From Limimaricola sp964022235 (GTDB lineage Bacteria; Pseudomonadota; Alphaproteobacteria; Rhodobacterales; Rhodobacteraceae): a stretch of DNA of 64,000 bases. Both the position numbers and the translations under genes were made by a program. Positions 57,000-64,000 of this stretch are shown here, one piece after another (within the stretch, counting starts at the first letter, position 1; each line of letters begins with the position of its first letter). Below the pieces are notes generated by a model. The model was not told the origin of the DNA, searched no databases, and was given only the letters and a program-made list of their open reading frames with translations. The DNA is taken from positions 372,001 through 436,000 of the forward strand of contig NZ_CAXHZL010000002.1 of the NCBI RefSeq assembly GCF_964022235.1, written 5' to 3'.

Positions 57000-57986
57000 C
57001 TATTTCCCCCTGTCGCTGGGCTCGATGTAGAGCAGTCCGTCGTCGTCGAGCTTGAGCGGCACCGGGTTCATCACATAGCCGCCGAACCTGTCCTTGCCGC
57101 CATCGGCAAAGCCCATGATGACGAGGCCCTGGTTCGTCTCGAGCACTCGTGCCGCGTAGCGGTAGCAAGGCGTGTCACCGTCGAGAAAGCCCGGCGCCAC
57201 GGTCCATGGACCCCGCACGTTGTCTGCCGTGAGGTAGTGGTTGCCGGTCACCGGTGCCGTGCCCGCCTTGGCCTTGCGCGTCTCTGACCAATGGATGTCG
57301 GCGGTGCAGAACAGGCAGTAATACCTAGAGCCCACCTTGAAGATCTGCGGTACTTCGAGCTGACCATAGTCACCCACGAATACTGGCCGCTGCAGGGTCC
57401 ACTCATAAAGGTCGGGCGAGGTGGCAAAGCCGATCGCACCGCCCGCATTGGCCTCGGCGATGCCGGGCGCGCGAGCGGTAAAGTACATGAGGTAGCCGTC
57501 ACCCTCGGGGTCCTTCATCACGAAGGGATCGCGCATCGCGCGGTCGGGCCAGAAGCCGTGCTGCATCTCGGCCTCATAGGCCTCGGCGTTCGGCCCCTTG
57601 AGGTCGAGACAAAGCCCCGAGCCGACCCGCTCCCATGAATGCATGTCGGTCGAAGTGGCATGACCGATGCGCTGGTAGAGTCCCTTCTCGGCCGAACCGC
57701 CCCCTGTGTAGAACAGGTGCCAGATCCCATCCGGCCCCTCGATCACCGAGCCGGTCCAGGTGGTGGTGTCGTCCCAGGCAGGCTTAGGCGCGGGCTTGAG
57801 GCAGGTGCCCTTGTGCTCCCAGTTGATCAGATCGTCCGAGACGGCGTGGCCCTGGGACACGTTGAAGTGGCGCAGGTCGGGATCGCCGAGCGACTTGTCG
57901 GCCTGCAGGAAGTAGCCGTGCCAGCGCTGGCCGTCATGGGCGTACCAGCTGTCCCAGATCCATTTGTCGTCGAGTGCGAGGGTCAT
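57000..57986 (-). CDS. GH32/GH68-like (clan GH-J) glycoside hydrolase, cytoplasmic
   Basis: A 328-aa five-bladed beta-propeller hydrolase candidate. The three acidic residues of beta-fructosidases can be placed: Asp12 in WIWDSW (like the VWDSW nucleophile motif of GH68), Asp153 in MRDPF (the RDP motif) and Glu211 in LEVPQIF. There is no signal peptide, so it acts on sugar already imported by the coencoded ABC system. Sucrose or another fructoside is the likely substrate by family, but GH43-like activities cannot be excluded. Confidence 0.8.
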   Translation of the reverse strand: MTLALDDKWIWDSWYAHDGQRWHGYFLQADKSLGDPDLRHFNVSQGHAVSDDLINWEHKGTCLKPAPKPAWDDTTTWTGSVIEGPDGIWHLFYTGGGSAEKGLYQRIGHATSTDMHSWERVGSGLCLDLKGPNAEAYEAEMQHGFWPDRAMRDPFVMKDPEGDGYLMYFTARAPGIAEANAGGAIGFATSPDLYEWTLQRPVFVGDYGQLEVPQIFKVGSRYYCLFCTADIHWSETRKAKAGTAPVTGNHYLTADNVRGPWTVAPGFLDGDTPCYRYAARVLETNQGLVIMGFADGGKDRFGGYVMNPVPLKLDDDGLLYIEPSDRGK

Positions 57987-58011
57987 GTCGTGTCCTTGGA
58001 AATAGAGGATC

Positions 58012-58890
58012 TCAGCCCTTCACGCCGGTCGAGGCGATCGAGGAAATGAAGGCGCGTTGCAGCGCGATGTAGAAGAGCAGCACCGGCAGGGTGATCATCG
58101 TCAGATAGGCCATGATCTCGCCCCAGGCGCGGTTGAGCTGGAAGAAGTACTGCAGGCCGACCATGACGGGGCGGTAGGTTTCCTCCTGCACCACCATCAG
58201 CGGCCAGAGGTACTGGTTGTACATCACGAGGAACTTCAGGATCGCCGCGGTTGCGAGCACCGGCCCCGCCAGCGGCATGACGATGCGGCGATAGATCATC
58301 CACCAGCTTGCGCCCTCGACGCGGCTCGCCTCGATCAATTCGCGCGGCAGGTCGCGGAAATACTGCACGAAGAGAAAGATGGTCAGCCCGTCGGCGGTCC
58401 AGGGCAGGATCTGCACCTGATAGGAATTGAGCCAGCCTGTGGTGAAGCCGTCGAGCCCGATCCAAGGCAATTGGTTGACGATGAGCAAAAGCGGAATCGC
58501 GATGGTCTCGAACGGCACGATCAGCGTGGCGAGGATGATCGACAGCACCAACCCCTGCCCGCGCCACTCCATGAACACGAAGGAGAACGCCGCGAGCGAG
58601 CAGACCAGAAGCGACAGCAGCACCGTCACCCCCGTCACCAGCACCGAGTTGAACACGAAGAGGCCGACAGGCGCGCGCTTGAACGCGGCGGCGTAGTTGT
58701 CGAGGCTGATGTCGCCCACCGGCAGGAAGGCCCGCAGGCTGCCGGTATCGGCCAGTAGCTGCTGGTCGGGCTTGAGCGAGCTGACCACCATGAAGACCAG
58801 CGGGAAGACGAAGATCAGCGCGATCAGGCTCAGCACGACATAGCGGATGGCGAGGCGCAGCCCGCGGTTGGAGGGATCGATCAAGGCCAT
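58012..58890 (-). CDS. carbohydrate ABC transporter permease (MalG type)
   Basis: A 292-aa inner-membrane permease with six helices. The EAA loop that docks the ATPase is EASRVEGASWWMIYRRIVMP. N-terminal hydrophobic block VVLSLIALIFVFPLVFMVVSSLK is typical of MalG-like permeases. The ATG at 58890 shares one base with the stop of the upstream permease gene. Confidence 0.94.
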   Translation of the reverse strand: MALIDPSNRGLRLAIRYVVLSLIALIFVFPLVFMVVSSLKPDQQLLADTGSLRAFLPVGDISLDNYAAAFKRAPVGLFVFNSVLVTGVTVLLSLLVCSLAAFSFVFMEWRGQGLVLSIILATLIVPFETIAIPLLLIVNQLPWIGLDGFTTGWLNSYQVQILPWTADGLTIFLFVQYFRDLPRELIEASRVEGASWWMIYRRIVMPLAGPVLATAAILKFLVMYNQYLWPLMVVQEETYRPVMVGLQYFFQLNRAWGEIMAYLTMITLPVLLFYIALQRAFISSIASTGVKG

Positions 58891-59966
58891 CAGCTCTTCT
58901 CCCGCGTCAGGTATCGCTGGATCAGCGAGATGGTCAGGACCATGAGGAACAGGACGACCGAGATAGTGGATCCACCGGAGATGTCTTGCTTGCCATAGCC
59001 ACGCTCGACGGCCTGAAAGACGATGGTCTGGGTGCTGTCGAGCGGCCCGCCGCCGGTCATCACATCGATCTGCGCGAACAGCGCGAAGGCCTGCATGGTG
59101 ATCACGATCAGGATCAGCACGGCGGTGTTCCGCAGGCCCGGCCATGTCACGTATCGAAAGGTCTGCCAGCGCGACGCACCTTCGATCTCGGCGGCCTCGT
59201 AGAGCGTCGGGCTGATCGTTTGCAGACCGGCGAGCCAGATCACCATGTGAAAGCCCACCGCCTGCCAGATCGACATCGCCATGATCGCCGGAAGGGCCGT
59301 GTCGGGATTGCCGAGCCAGTCGACCGGCTCGAAGGCCCCAAAGGTCAGGCCCGAGAGCATGTTGTTCAGAAGCCCGTCGTTGCCGTCGTAGATGAAGCGC
59401 CACAACAGCGAGACCACGACGATCGAAACCACCACGGGCATGAAGTAGATCATGCGAAAGAGGTTGATGCCCCTGAGCCGCTGATTGATCAAAAGCGCGA
59501 GGCCGAGCGCCAGCGCCGCTTGCAACGGGGCTACGACGATCACGAATTTGAGCGTGTTGACCACGGCGGTCATGAACACCACGTCGCGCGCCAGCAGCAC
59601 CAGCCGAACGTCGCCCCACTGCATGCTCTTCCATTCGCGCATCCCGTCGAGATGCGGATAGTCGGGGTTGTTCCGGGTGAAGTTGCGCAGCCGCGGATAT
59701 TCGATCCCGCCGTCCTCGTCGCGCAGCACGGCGCCTGCGTCGTCGCGCTCGGGCTCGAGCGTGAGCACGCCCATGCCCATCAGCTGGCTGTAGTTGTCGA
59801 AGCCCACCCATTCGGTCGGATTGGGCGAAATGAGCCTTTGGTTGGTGAATGAAAGGCCGATGGCGAAGAAGAACGGCAAGACGATGAAGGTCGCGATCAG
59901 GCCGAAGCCGGGGATCGCCATCGCCCAGCCGGCGCGGTTCGACTGCGTCAGCTTGGATCGGGACAT
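58890..59966 (-). CDS. carbohydrate ABC transporter permease (MalF type)
   Basis: A 358-aa permease longer than usual because of a roughly 90-residue charged periplasmic insert after the first helix (about residues 50-125). The EAA loop is EAAEIEGASRWQTFRYVTWP. An AGGAGG ribosome site precedes the ATG at 59966. It pairs with the MalG-type permease. Confidence 0.94.
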   Translation of the reverse strand: MSRSKLTQSNRAGWAMAIPGFGLIATFIVLPFFFAIGLSFTNQRLISPNPTEWVGFDNYSQLMGMGVLTLEPERDDAGAVLRDEDGGIEYPRLRNFTRNNPDYPHLDGMREWKSMQWGDVRLVLLARDVVFMTAVVNTLKFVIVVAPLQAALALGLALLINQRLRGINLFRMIYFMPVVVSIVVVSLLWRFIYDGNDGLLNNMLSGLTFGAFEPVDWLGNPDTALPAIMAMSIWQAVGFHMVIWLAGLQTISPTLYEAAEIEGASRWQTFRYVTWPGLRNTAVLILIVITMQAFALFAQIDVMTGGGPLDSTQTIVFQAVERGYGKQDISGGSTISVVLFLMVLTISLIQRYLTREKS

Positions 59967-59988
59967 GTCAGGGGCCTCCTGGTGAAGG

Positions 59989-60020
59989 TCCGGCCCTCTC
60001 TCGTGAGGAAGGGGGCCGGA
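59989..60020 (-). terminator. intercistronic stem-loop between binding-protein and permease genes
   Basis: TCCGGCCC (59989-59996) pairs with GGGCCGGA (60013-60020) in the 62-base gap. In ABC operons a hairpin after the binding-protein gene commonly stabilises or partly terminates the message so that more binding protein than permease is made; that role is inferred. Confidence 0.65.
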
Positions 60021-60028
60021 GAGGAGGA

Positions 60029-61288
60029 TCAGTGGCCGTAGCCGGAGTTGCGCTCGATGTCGGCATCGATCTCGTCGACGGCCGCGTCGAGCGTGTCGAT
60101 CACATCGGCCCCGTTGGCGATGTCGGCCAGCGCCTTCTCGAACACCTTGGCGGCGACGACATAGCCTGGCGTCACCGGGCGCAGCGTGCCCTGTGCTTCG
60201 GACAGCTCGTAGAACCCGGCCATCGGGCCGCCATCCTTGTAGTTTTCGGTCATCTCGGCCGAGGCGGTGGTCGGCGGGATCAGACCGATGCCGTTGGAGA
60301 AGTCGGCAAGGTACTCGTCATTGAGCGCGAACTCGATGAACTGCGACGCGCCTTCGGGATGCCCGGAAGTCGCCGAGACGCCGAACTGCCAGCTCGCGGC
60401 GCCGATCTTGGGGCCGTTGCCGAAATCGGGCGCGGGCAGGAACAGCGTGTCATCGCCGTGCTCTTCGAGAATGTTCATCGCGGCCCAGTTGCCGTTCCAG
60501 CTGATCGCGTATTTGCCTTCGGCAAAGCCGTTCTCGCGGTCGGCGGGGTCTTGGCTGGTGCCGGGGGCGAGGTCGCGCTCGAACAGCGACTGCCACCATT
60601 CGCCGAACTCGATGGCCGCGTCGCCGTTCAGAACGCCATCTGCAGTGGCATAGGTCTCGCGGTCGACGATGTCGCCGCCAAAGCTCTGCAGGAAGGGCGA
60701 GAAGGCATAGGGGTACCACTCGCCCGTCCAGGCCATGCCGAGATCGAGCGGATAATCGAAATCGCCGCTCTCCTTCAGCGTCACCAGCGCCGCGTCGAAC
60801 TCCTCGCCGGTCCAGGGCTTTTCGAGCGTCGGGATGCGGATGCCGTGCTCTTCGAGAATGCTGCGGCGCGACACCATCGCCACGGCGGCGTCCCACAGGC
60901 CGATGGAATAGAGCTTGCCGTCCCACTCGCCCTTGGTGCCGGGCAGGTACTCGGCGATCTTCGCCTCGTCGATCTGCAGCGGCTGCAGATAGCCCGACCA
61001 GGCCCAGTTGGGCATCACGGGGCCGTCGACATCCATGATGTCTGGCAGGTTTCCGGCGAGGGCGGCGGCGATGACGCTGTCGTTGTAGCTGCCTTGCGGG
61101 AAGCTCTGCAGCACCACGTTCCAGTCGTCCTGGCTCTCGTTGAAGTCCAAGACGATGCGGTTGATGATCTCGCTTTCGACCTCGTTGCCGGCCCCGTGAT
61201 ACCACATGGACAGCTCGGTCTGTGCAGATGCGCCGGTGGCGATGGCCGAGGCGATGATCGTGCCCGCAAGAAGCTTGGTGTAGGTCAT
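60029..61288 (-). CDS. ABC transporter extracellular sugar-binding protein
   Basis: A 419-aa periplasmic binding protein (family 1 type). Signal peptide with cleavage after GASA (residues about 1-22), then TELSMWYHGAGNEVE and the typical VLDFNESQ segment. AWTGEWYPYAFSPFLQSFGGDIV and EGKYAISWNGNWAA are family blocks. A strong GGAGGAGA ribosome site precedes the ATG. First structural gene after the regulator. Confidence 0.95.
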   Translation of the reverse strand: MTYTKLLAGTIIASAIATGASAQTELSMWYHGAGNEVESEIINRIVLDFNESQDDWNVVLQSFPQGSYNDSVIAAALAGNLPDIMDVDGPVMPNWAWSGYLQPLQIDEAKIAEYLPGTKGEWDGKLYSIGLWDAAVAMVSRRSILEEHGIRIPTLEKPWTGEEFDAALVTLKESGDFDYPLDLGMAWTGEWYPYAFSPFLQSFGGDIVDRETYATADGVLNGDAAIEFGEWWQSLFERDLAPGTSQDPADRENGFAEGKYAISWNGNWAAMNILEEHGDDTLFLPAPDFGNGPKIGAASWQFGVSATSGHPEGASQFIEFALNDEYLADFSNGIGLIPPTTASAEMTENYKDGGPMAGFYELSEAQGTLRPVTPGYVVAAKVFEKALADIANGADVIDTLDAAVDEIDADIERNSGYGH

Positions 61289-61313
61289 TCTGGGTCTCCT
61301 CCCCTTTAGAATG

Positions 61314-62345
61314 TCAGTGTTCCGTCACCGAGGCGCGCCAGCGCACCGGCCCGGAAATCAGCTCGGGGGCCTCTTCCCCCGTCTCGCCGCGGATCAGCGC
61401 CAAGAGACGGCGCGCCGCCGCCTCACCGATGCCGCGATAGTTCAGGTCCACCGTGGTGAGCGGCGGATAAAGCGTCTCGGAAATGATGCGGTAATCGTCG
61501 TAGCCCGCGATCGAGATCTGCTCGGGCACTTTCACACCGCGCGTGCGCAGGATGCCGTAGACCCGCATCGCCAGCTCGTCGTTGCCACAGCAGATGACGC
61601 TCGGCGGCTCTGGCAGCGCCAACAACCGATCGAGCCCGTCGGTCAGAAGCTCCACCTTGCCGCTACCGATGTCCGCGAAACCGAGAGTGACCAGCGCCGG
61701 GTCAAAGTCGATTCCGGCAGCGTCGAGCGCTTCGCGGTAGCCCTGACCGCGCAGGCCGGTGGCGATCAACCCGTCGGGCAGTGTCAGATAGGCGATGCGG
61801 CGATGCCCCGCCGCGACCAACCGCTCGACCAGCGCGCGCTGGCCCGCCTTGTCGTCGGGCAGGATCGCGGGGTGACCGGCGCGGTCGAAACAGTTGGCGA
61901 GCACGAGCGGCACGCCCCCCGTTTCGGGCAGATCGACCTGCTGGTGCGAGTCCGCCACGTAAATCAGCCCTTCGACCTGATGCTGCGCGAAAGTCGCGAC
62001 CAGATCGGGCACGCGGTCGGCGCGGCCGCCGGTGTCGGCGATCATCAGGGTCATCCCGGCTTCGGCCACGACCCTCTGGATCGCCTGCACGATGAACAGG
62101 TCCGGCAGGCCCTGAGGCTGCCCGTCGCTACCGCGCGAGATCGCGCCGGTGATCAACCCGACGAGCCCCGAGCGGTTGGAGCGCATCATCCGCGCCGCGT
62201 TGGAGGGTCGGTAGCCGAGCGCCGCGATGGCGGCCTCGACGGCGGCGCGGGTCTTGGCCCCCACCGGCGCGTCCTTGTTGATGACCCGGCTGACGGTCTT
62301 GGGCGACACACCGGCGCTGCGTGCGACGTCGTAGATCGTGGCCAT
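61314..62345 (-). CDS. LacI family transcriptional regulator
   Basis: A 343-aa repressor: N-terminal HTH and hinge (ATIYDVARSAGVSPKTVSRVIN, written as IYDVARSAGVSPKTVSRV) followed by a periplasmic-binding-protein-like sugar domain (GLVGLITGAIS, ICCGNDELAMRVYG). I start it at the ATG at 62345 behind AGGGGAGGGGA; a longer frame would add 21 unrelated residues. It is the first gene of the sugar-uptake operon, 25 bases before the binding-protein gene, and its promoter contains tandem palindromes, so autoregulation is likely. Confidence 0.95.
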   Translation of the reverse strand: MATIYDVARSAGVSPKTVSRVINKDAPVGAKTRAAVEAAIAALGYRPSNAARMMRSNRSGLVGLITGAISRGSDGQPQGLPDLFIVQAIQRVVAEAGMTLMIADTGGRADRVPDLVATFAQHQVEGLIYVADSHQQVDLPETGGVPLVLANCFDRAGHPAILPDDKAGQRALVERLVAAGHRRIAYLTLPDGLIATGLRGQGYREALDAAGIDFDPALVTLGFADIGSGKVELLTDGLDRLLALPEPPSVICCGNDELAMRVYGILRTRGVKVPEQISIAGYDDYRIISETLYPPLTTVDLNYRGIGEAAARRLLALIRGETGEEAPELISGPVRWRASVTEH

Positions 62346-62418
62346 ACCGTCCCCTCCCCTTGCCGAACGCGCCTCTCGGGGCACGTCCGCCTCCTCGTCT
62401 CCACTCAAGGCATCAGCT

Positions 62419-62448
62419 ATGACACCGATGTCATGACACCGATGTCAT
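62419..62448. promoter_or_regulatory. tandem overlapping palindromic operator (LacI-type)
   Basis: Two identical copies of ATGACACCGATGTCAT (62419-62434 and 62433-62448) overlap by two bases. Each is a palindrome with 6-base arms ATGACA/TGTCAT. The right copy covers the predicted -10 box of the operon promoter, an ideal site for repression by the LacI-family protein encoded just downstream. Confidence 0.85.
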
Positions 62449-62473
62449 AGAAAGCTTTCGGCATTTGAGTCAA
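62444..62473 (-). promoter_or_regulatory. sigma70-type promoter of the sugar-uptake operon
   Basis: On the minus strand the -35 box TTGACT (62473-62468) and -10 box TATGAC (62449-62444) are separated by 18 bases. Transcription would start near 62437, about 90 bases before the regulator start codon. Confidence 0.65.
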
Positions 62474-62684
62474 GCTGGATTTGCTTGGTACCATTTGAGG
62501 CACCGCCTTGAAACGCGGGATGCCTGTGCCGTCGCGCAATGGCGACTACAACAGATTTCCCTCCTGCATGCCGGACTTGGGGACGAGAATTCTCAACAGT
62601 CGCAAGCCGTTTGCACAGCTTGTCTGATTGGCGAACCGGGCCATCTGACGATGGCACCCTGCTTGGTTTGTCAAAGAGGCTTCG
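62474..62684. other. intergenic region between sugar operon and DUF2256 gene
   Basis: This 211-base stretch, with the promoter and operator next to it, makes up the 339-base gap between divergent genes. It has moderate GC and presumably holds the promoter of the DUF2256 gene. I see no gene or clear repeat in it. Confidence 0.5.
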
Positions 62685-62825
62685 ATGAAAGCGCGCAAGA
62701 AGGCCGACCTACCAACCAAGATCTGCGCCTGCTGCGCCCGGCCCTTTGCGTGGCGCAAGAAATGGGAGCGTGACTGGCCATCCGTGCGTTATTGCTCCGA
62801 GCGATGCCGCCGACAGGCGCGCTGA
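62685..62825 (+). CDS. DUF2256 domain protein
   Basis: A 46-aa basic Cys-rich protein: KICACCARPFAWRKKWERDW followed by RYCSERCRRQAR. The CxxC...CxxxC arrangement with RPFxWRKKW is the DUF2256 signature, a small zinc-binding-like family of unknown role, often found near photolyase or cryptochrome genes. None is visible here. An AGAGG ribosome site precedes the ATG at 62685. Confidence 0.85.
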   Translation: MKARKKADLPTKICACCARPFAWRKKWERDWPSVRYCSERCRRQAR

Positions 62826-63243
62826 ACAGGCGTTGGGGGTCTGTGACCTCCTATCTGGTCGTCACTTGCCCCACGGCTGAGGCCCCCTCGAAAATGCCGC
62901 AGCAGGAGACAAGTTTCGCCCCGATCGACGGGCAAGCTCAAAGAGCGGACCACCGACCCACAAGGCTGCATCGAGATCGACCAGAACGACCAAACCTTCA
63001 TCAAGGCCCACGCCCGATGCGCTGAGGTCGAACCGAACGACGAAAACCGAACGCGCAGCTTCGATCCCGACGGCAATCTCATGTCGCGACCTGTCGAACC
63101 GGACACGGTAGGAAGAGGCTCGAAAGGGGCGGCTCAGCCCGAGAACGCGGACCGCGGCGATGACGGTCCCGATGGGACCGGGGTCGAGCACGACGCCAAG
63201 AACTGTCAACGCCCGGCTTGGGGCCACGCAAAGGATATACGAG
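62826..63243. other. region without a recognised gene
   Basis: About 418 bases. One plus-strand frame is open and acidic from about 62943 (TTDPQGCIEIDQNDQTFIKA and onward) into the next gene, but it has no plausible start with a ribosome site and becomes Arg-rich upstream. It could be a decayed gene or an extended leader; I cannot call it. Confidence 0.4.
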
Positions 63244-63738
63244 ATGGCTATCTACGATCTCATTCGCTGCCGCATGACACTGCCGCCCGAAGTGGCCGGG
63301 GTTTCCGAATGGCGCACCGAGGATCTGGGGATTGGCTATCAGACCATCGAGATCGACGCCGAGGGCCGCTTGCGACGGTTTCATCTCGAACGACGCTTGC
63401 ACAGCGGGCACCCTGCGCGTCCGGCGCTGCTCGATCCCGGCTACCACGACTGGCTCCGGGATTGGACCACGCTTGAGACATGCTCCTACGGCGCCTTGAC
63501 CTATAGCGGCCCTCTGCGCCTTGCCGGCCGGGATGCTTCAGATGCCGAATGGGTAATCGAAGCGCAGGTCGCCGCAGGTCGGTGCCGAGAGTTCAAGCTG
63601 CGGACCCGCCCCTCTTCACACGGCATGCCGGATCATATGTGCCTATCCGCTTCAGCCACGATCACTCCGAAGAAAGACAGCGGTCTCCATCATCGCCGGT
63701 TCATCGGAGATATTTCCGCGGGGCCATACGCGGCGTAG
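63244..63738 (+). CDS. conserved hypothetical protein of accessory/mobile-DNA type
   Basis: A 164-aa protein beginning MAIYDLIRCRMTLPPE. From memory, short proteins starting M-x-x-Y-D-x-I-x-C-x-x-P-L-P, with the order TxxL, YxIxxDGRL and a later WIEFxAxFxxGxL block, occur in prophages and genomic islands; here the matching blocks are TEDLGIGYQTIEIDAEGRL and AEWVIEAQVAAGRCREFKL. The frame is open further upstream (to 63160), but the ATG at 63244 gives the family-like N-terminus. Its ribosome site is weak. Function is unknown. Confidence 0.6.
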   Translation: MAIYDLIRCRMTLPPEVAGVSEWRTEDLGIGYQTIEIDAEGRLRRFHLERRLHSGHPARPALLDPGYHDWLRDWTTLETCSYGALTYSGPLRLAGRDASDAEWVIEAQVAAGRCREFKLRTRPSSHGMPDHMCLSASATITPKKDSGLHHRRFIGDISAGPYAA

Positions 63739-63755
63739 AGCTCCCAGTCTTCAAC

Positions 63756-63770
63756 ACCCCGACGGGGTTT
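63756..63770 (+). terminator. short hairpin after the hypothetical gene
   Basis: ACCCC-GAC-GGGGT followed by TT lies 18 bases after the stop. It is a compact GC-rich stem with a minimal T run, so only a modest terminator. Confidence 0.5.
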
Positions 63771-63795
63771 CAACCTGAGATTGCGCCGGGAAACA

Positions 63796-63837
63796 GGCGC
63801 GACCGAAACGCGGTGATCCGCAGATCTCGGTCGCGCC
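63796..63837. terminator. large hairpin between convergent genes
   Basis: A perfect 11-bp stem GGCGCGACCGA/TCGGTCGCGCC (63796-63806 with 63827-63837) encloses an inner GCGG-TGAT-CCGC hairpin. It lies between two converging genes and probably stops transcription from either side. Confidence 0.65.
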
Positions 63838-63858
63838 CGGCTCGATCGCTATCGGGGC

Positions 63859-64000
63859 TCAGTCGCTCAGAGTCAGGCGCGCCAGTTGCCAGATGCTGCG
63901 CGCCTCGACCTCTTCGCTGCGATAGGCCGGGTCGCTGTCATAGGGATAGATGATCCAGTAAGGGCCCATCTCGTCATCGGCGAGCGGCGCTCCGTCCATC
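63859..64000 (-). CDS. hypothetical protein (partial, 5' end at or beyond window edge)
   Basis: The minus-strand frame ends with TGA at 63859 and reads GPYWIIYPYDSDPAYRSEEV then ARSIWQLARLTLSD at the C-terminus, with good codon usage. An ATG at 63999 would give a 46-aa protein, but the gene more likely continues past the edge. I do not recognise the sequence. Confidence 0.5.
   Translation of the reverse strand, partial: MDGAPLADDEMGPYWIIYPYDSDPAYRSEEVEARSIWQLARLTLSD

Overview
The window is high-GC, densely packed alphaproteobacterial DNA, most likely a chromosome segment of a Rhodobacteraceae/Roseobacteraceae member. I infer this from the 48-aa aa3-type cytochrome oxidase subunit IV, the DUF6173 and YdcH/DUF465 small proteins, the PHB genes, the MJ0042-type zinc-ribbon gene divergent from ftsEX, and a short intergenic repeat I associate with this family. 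I see no rRNA, tRNA, CRISPR array, insertion sequence or integrase.

Layout. 1-28 kb is mostly housekeeping: ftsEX-plsC-PPOX, accA, coxIV, a lipoprotein, mobA, greA, ETF-ubiquinone oxidoreductase, a TPR protein, ispE, a polyprenyl diphosphate synthase, a TrmN6-like methyltransferase, a PHB operon (phaA, patatin, phaB), a lone EAL protein, moaE-moaD-pgsA, uvrC, an operon of S49 peptidase, small zinc-ribbon protein, Ca2+/cation antiporter and pteridine-reductase-like SDR, and an ABC-2 exporter.

28.4-55.2 kb is one exopolysaccharide (EPS) locus. A plus-strand operon (29.4-34.7 kb) encodes an oxidoreductase, an epimerase, two glycosyltransferases and a CpsD-like ATPase. A minus-strand operon of about 20.5 kb (55.2 to 34.7 kb) encodes the priming sugar transferase, Wzy-like polymerase, a secreted GH-A-like hydrolase with a calcium-binding tail, glycosyltransferases, the Wzx flippase and a Wzz-like protein. 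Embedded in that operon, with overlapping reading frames, is a two-protein hybrid assembly line. A 1532-aa NRPS has the order formyltransferase, degenerate condensation-like segment, adenylation domain interrupted by a luciferase-like monooxygenase, PCP. A 2110-aa PKS has the order KS-AT-KR-DH-ACP-TE. Its own phosphopantetheinyl transferase overlaps the NRPS gene, and a glycosyltransferase gene lies between PKS and NRPS, coupled to both. This EPS plus hybrid-metabolite locus is the most interesting part of the window. Domain logic predicts a formylated, oxidised amino acid (glycine by my hand-read code) loaded by the NRPS, extended by the PKS and released by the thioesterase.

55.9-62.5 kb is a sugar-uptake operon (LacI regulator, binding protein, two permeases, cytoplasmic GH32/68-like enzyme, UgpC-type ATPase). 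Its single promoter has a -10 box lying inside two overlapping identical palindromes, a strong candidate for the LacI operator. The last 1.5 kb holds a DUF2256 protein, an orphan protein of a family I associate with mobile or accessory DNA, and a gene running off the edge.
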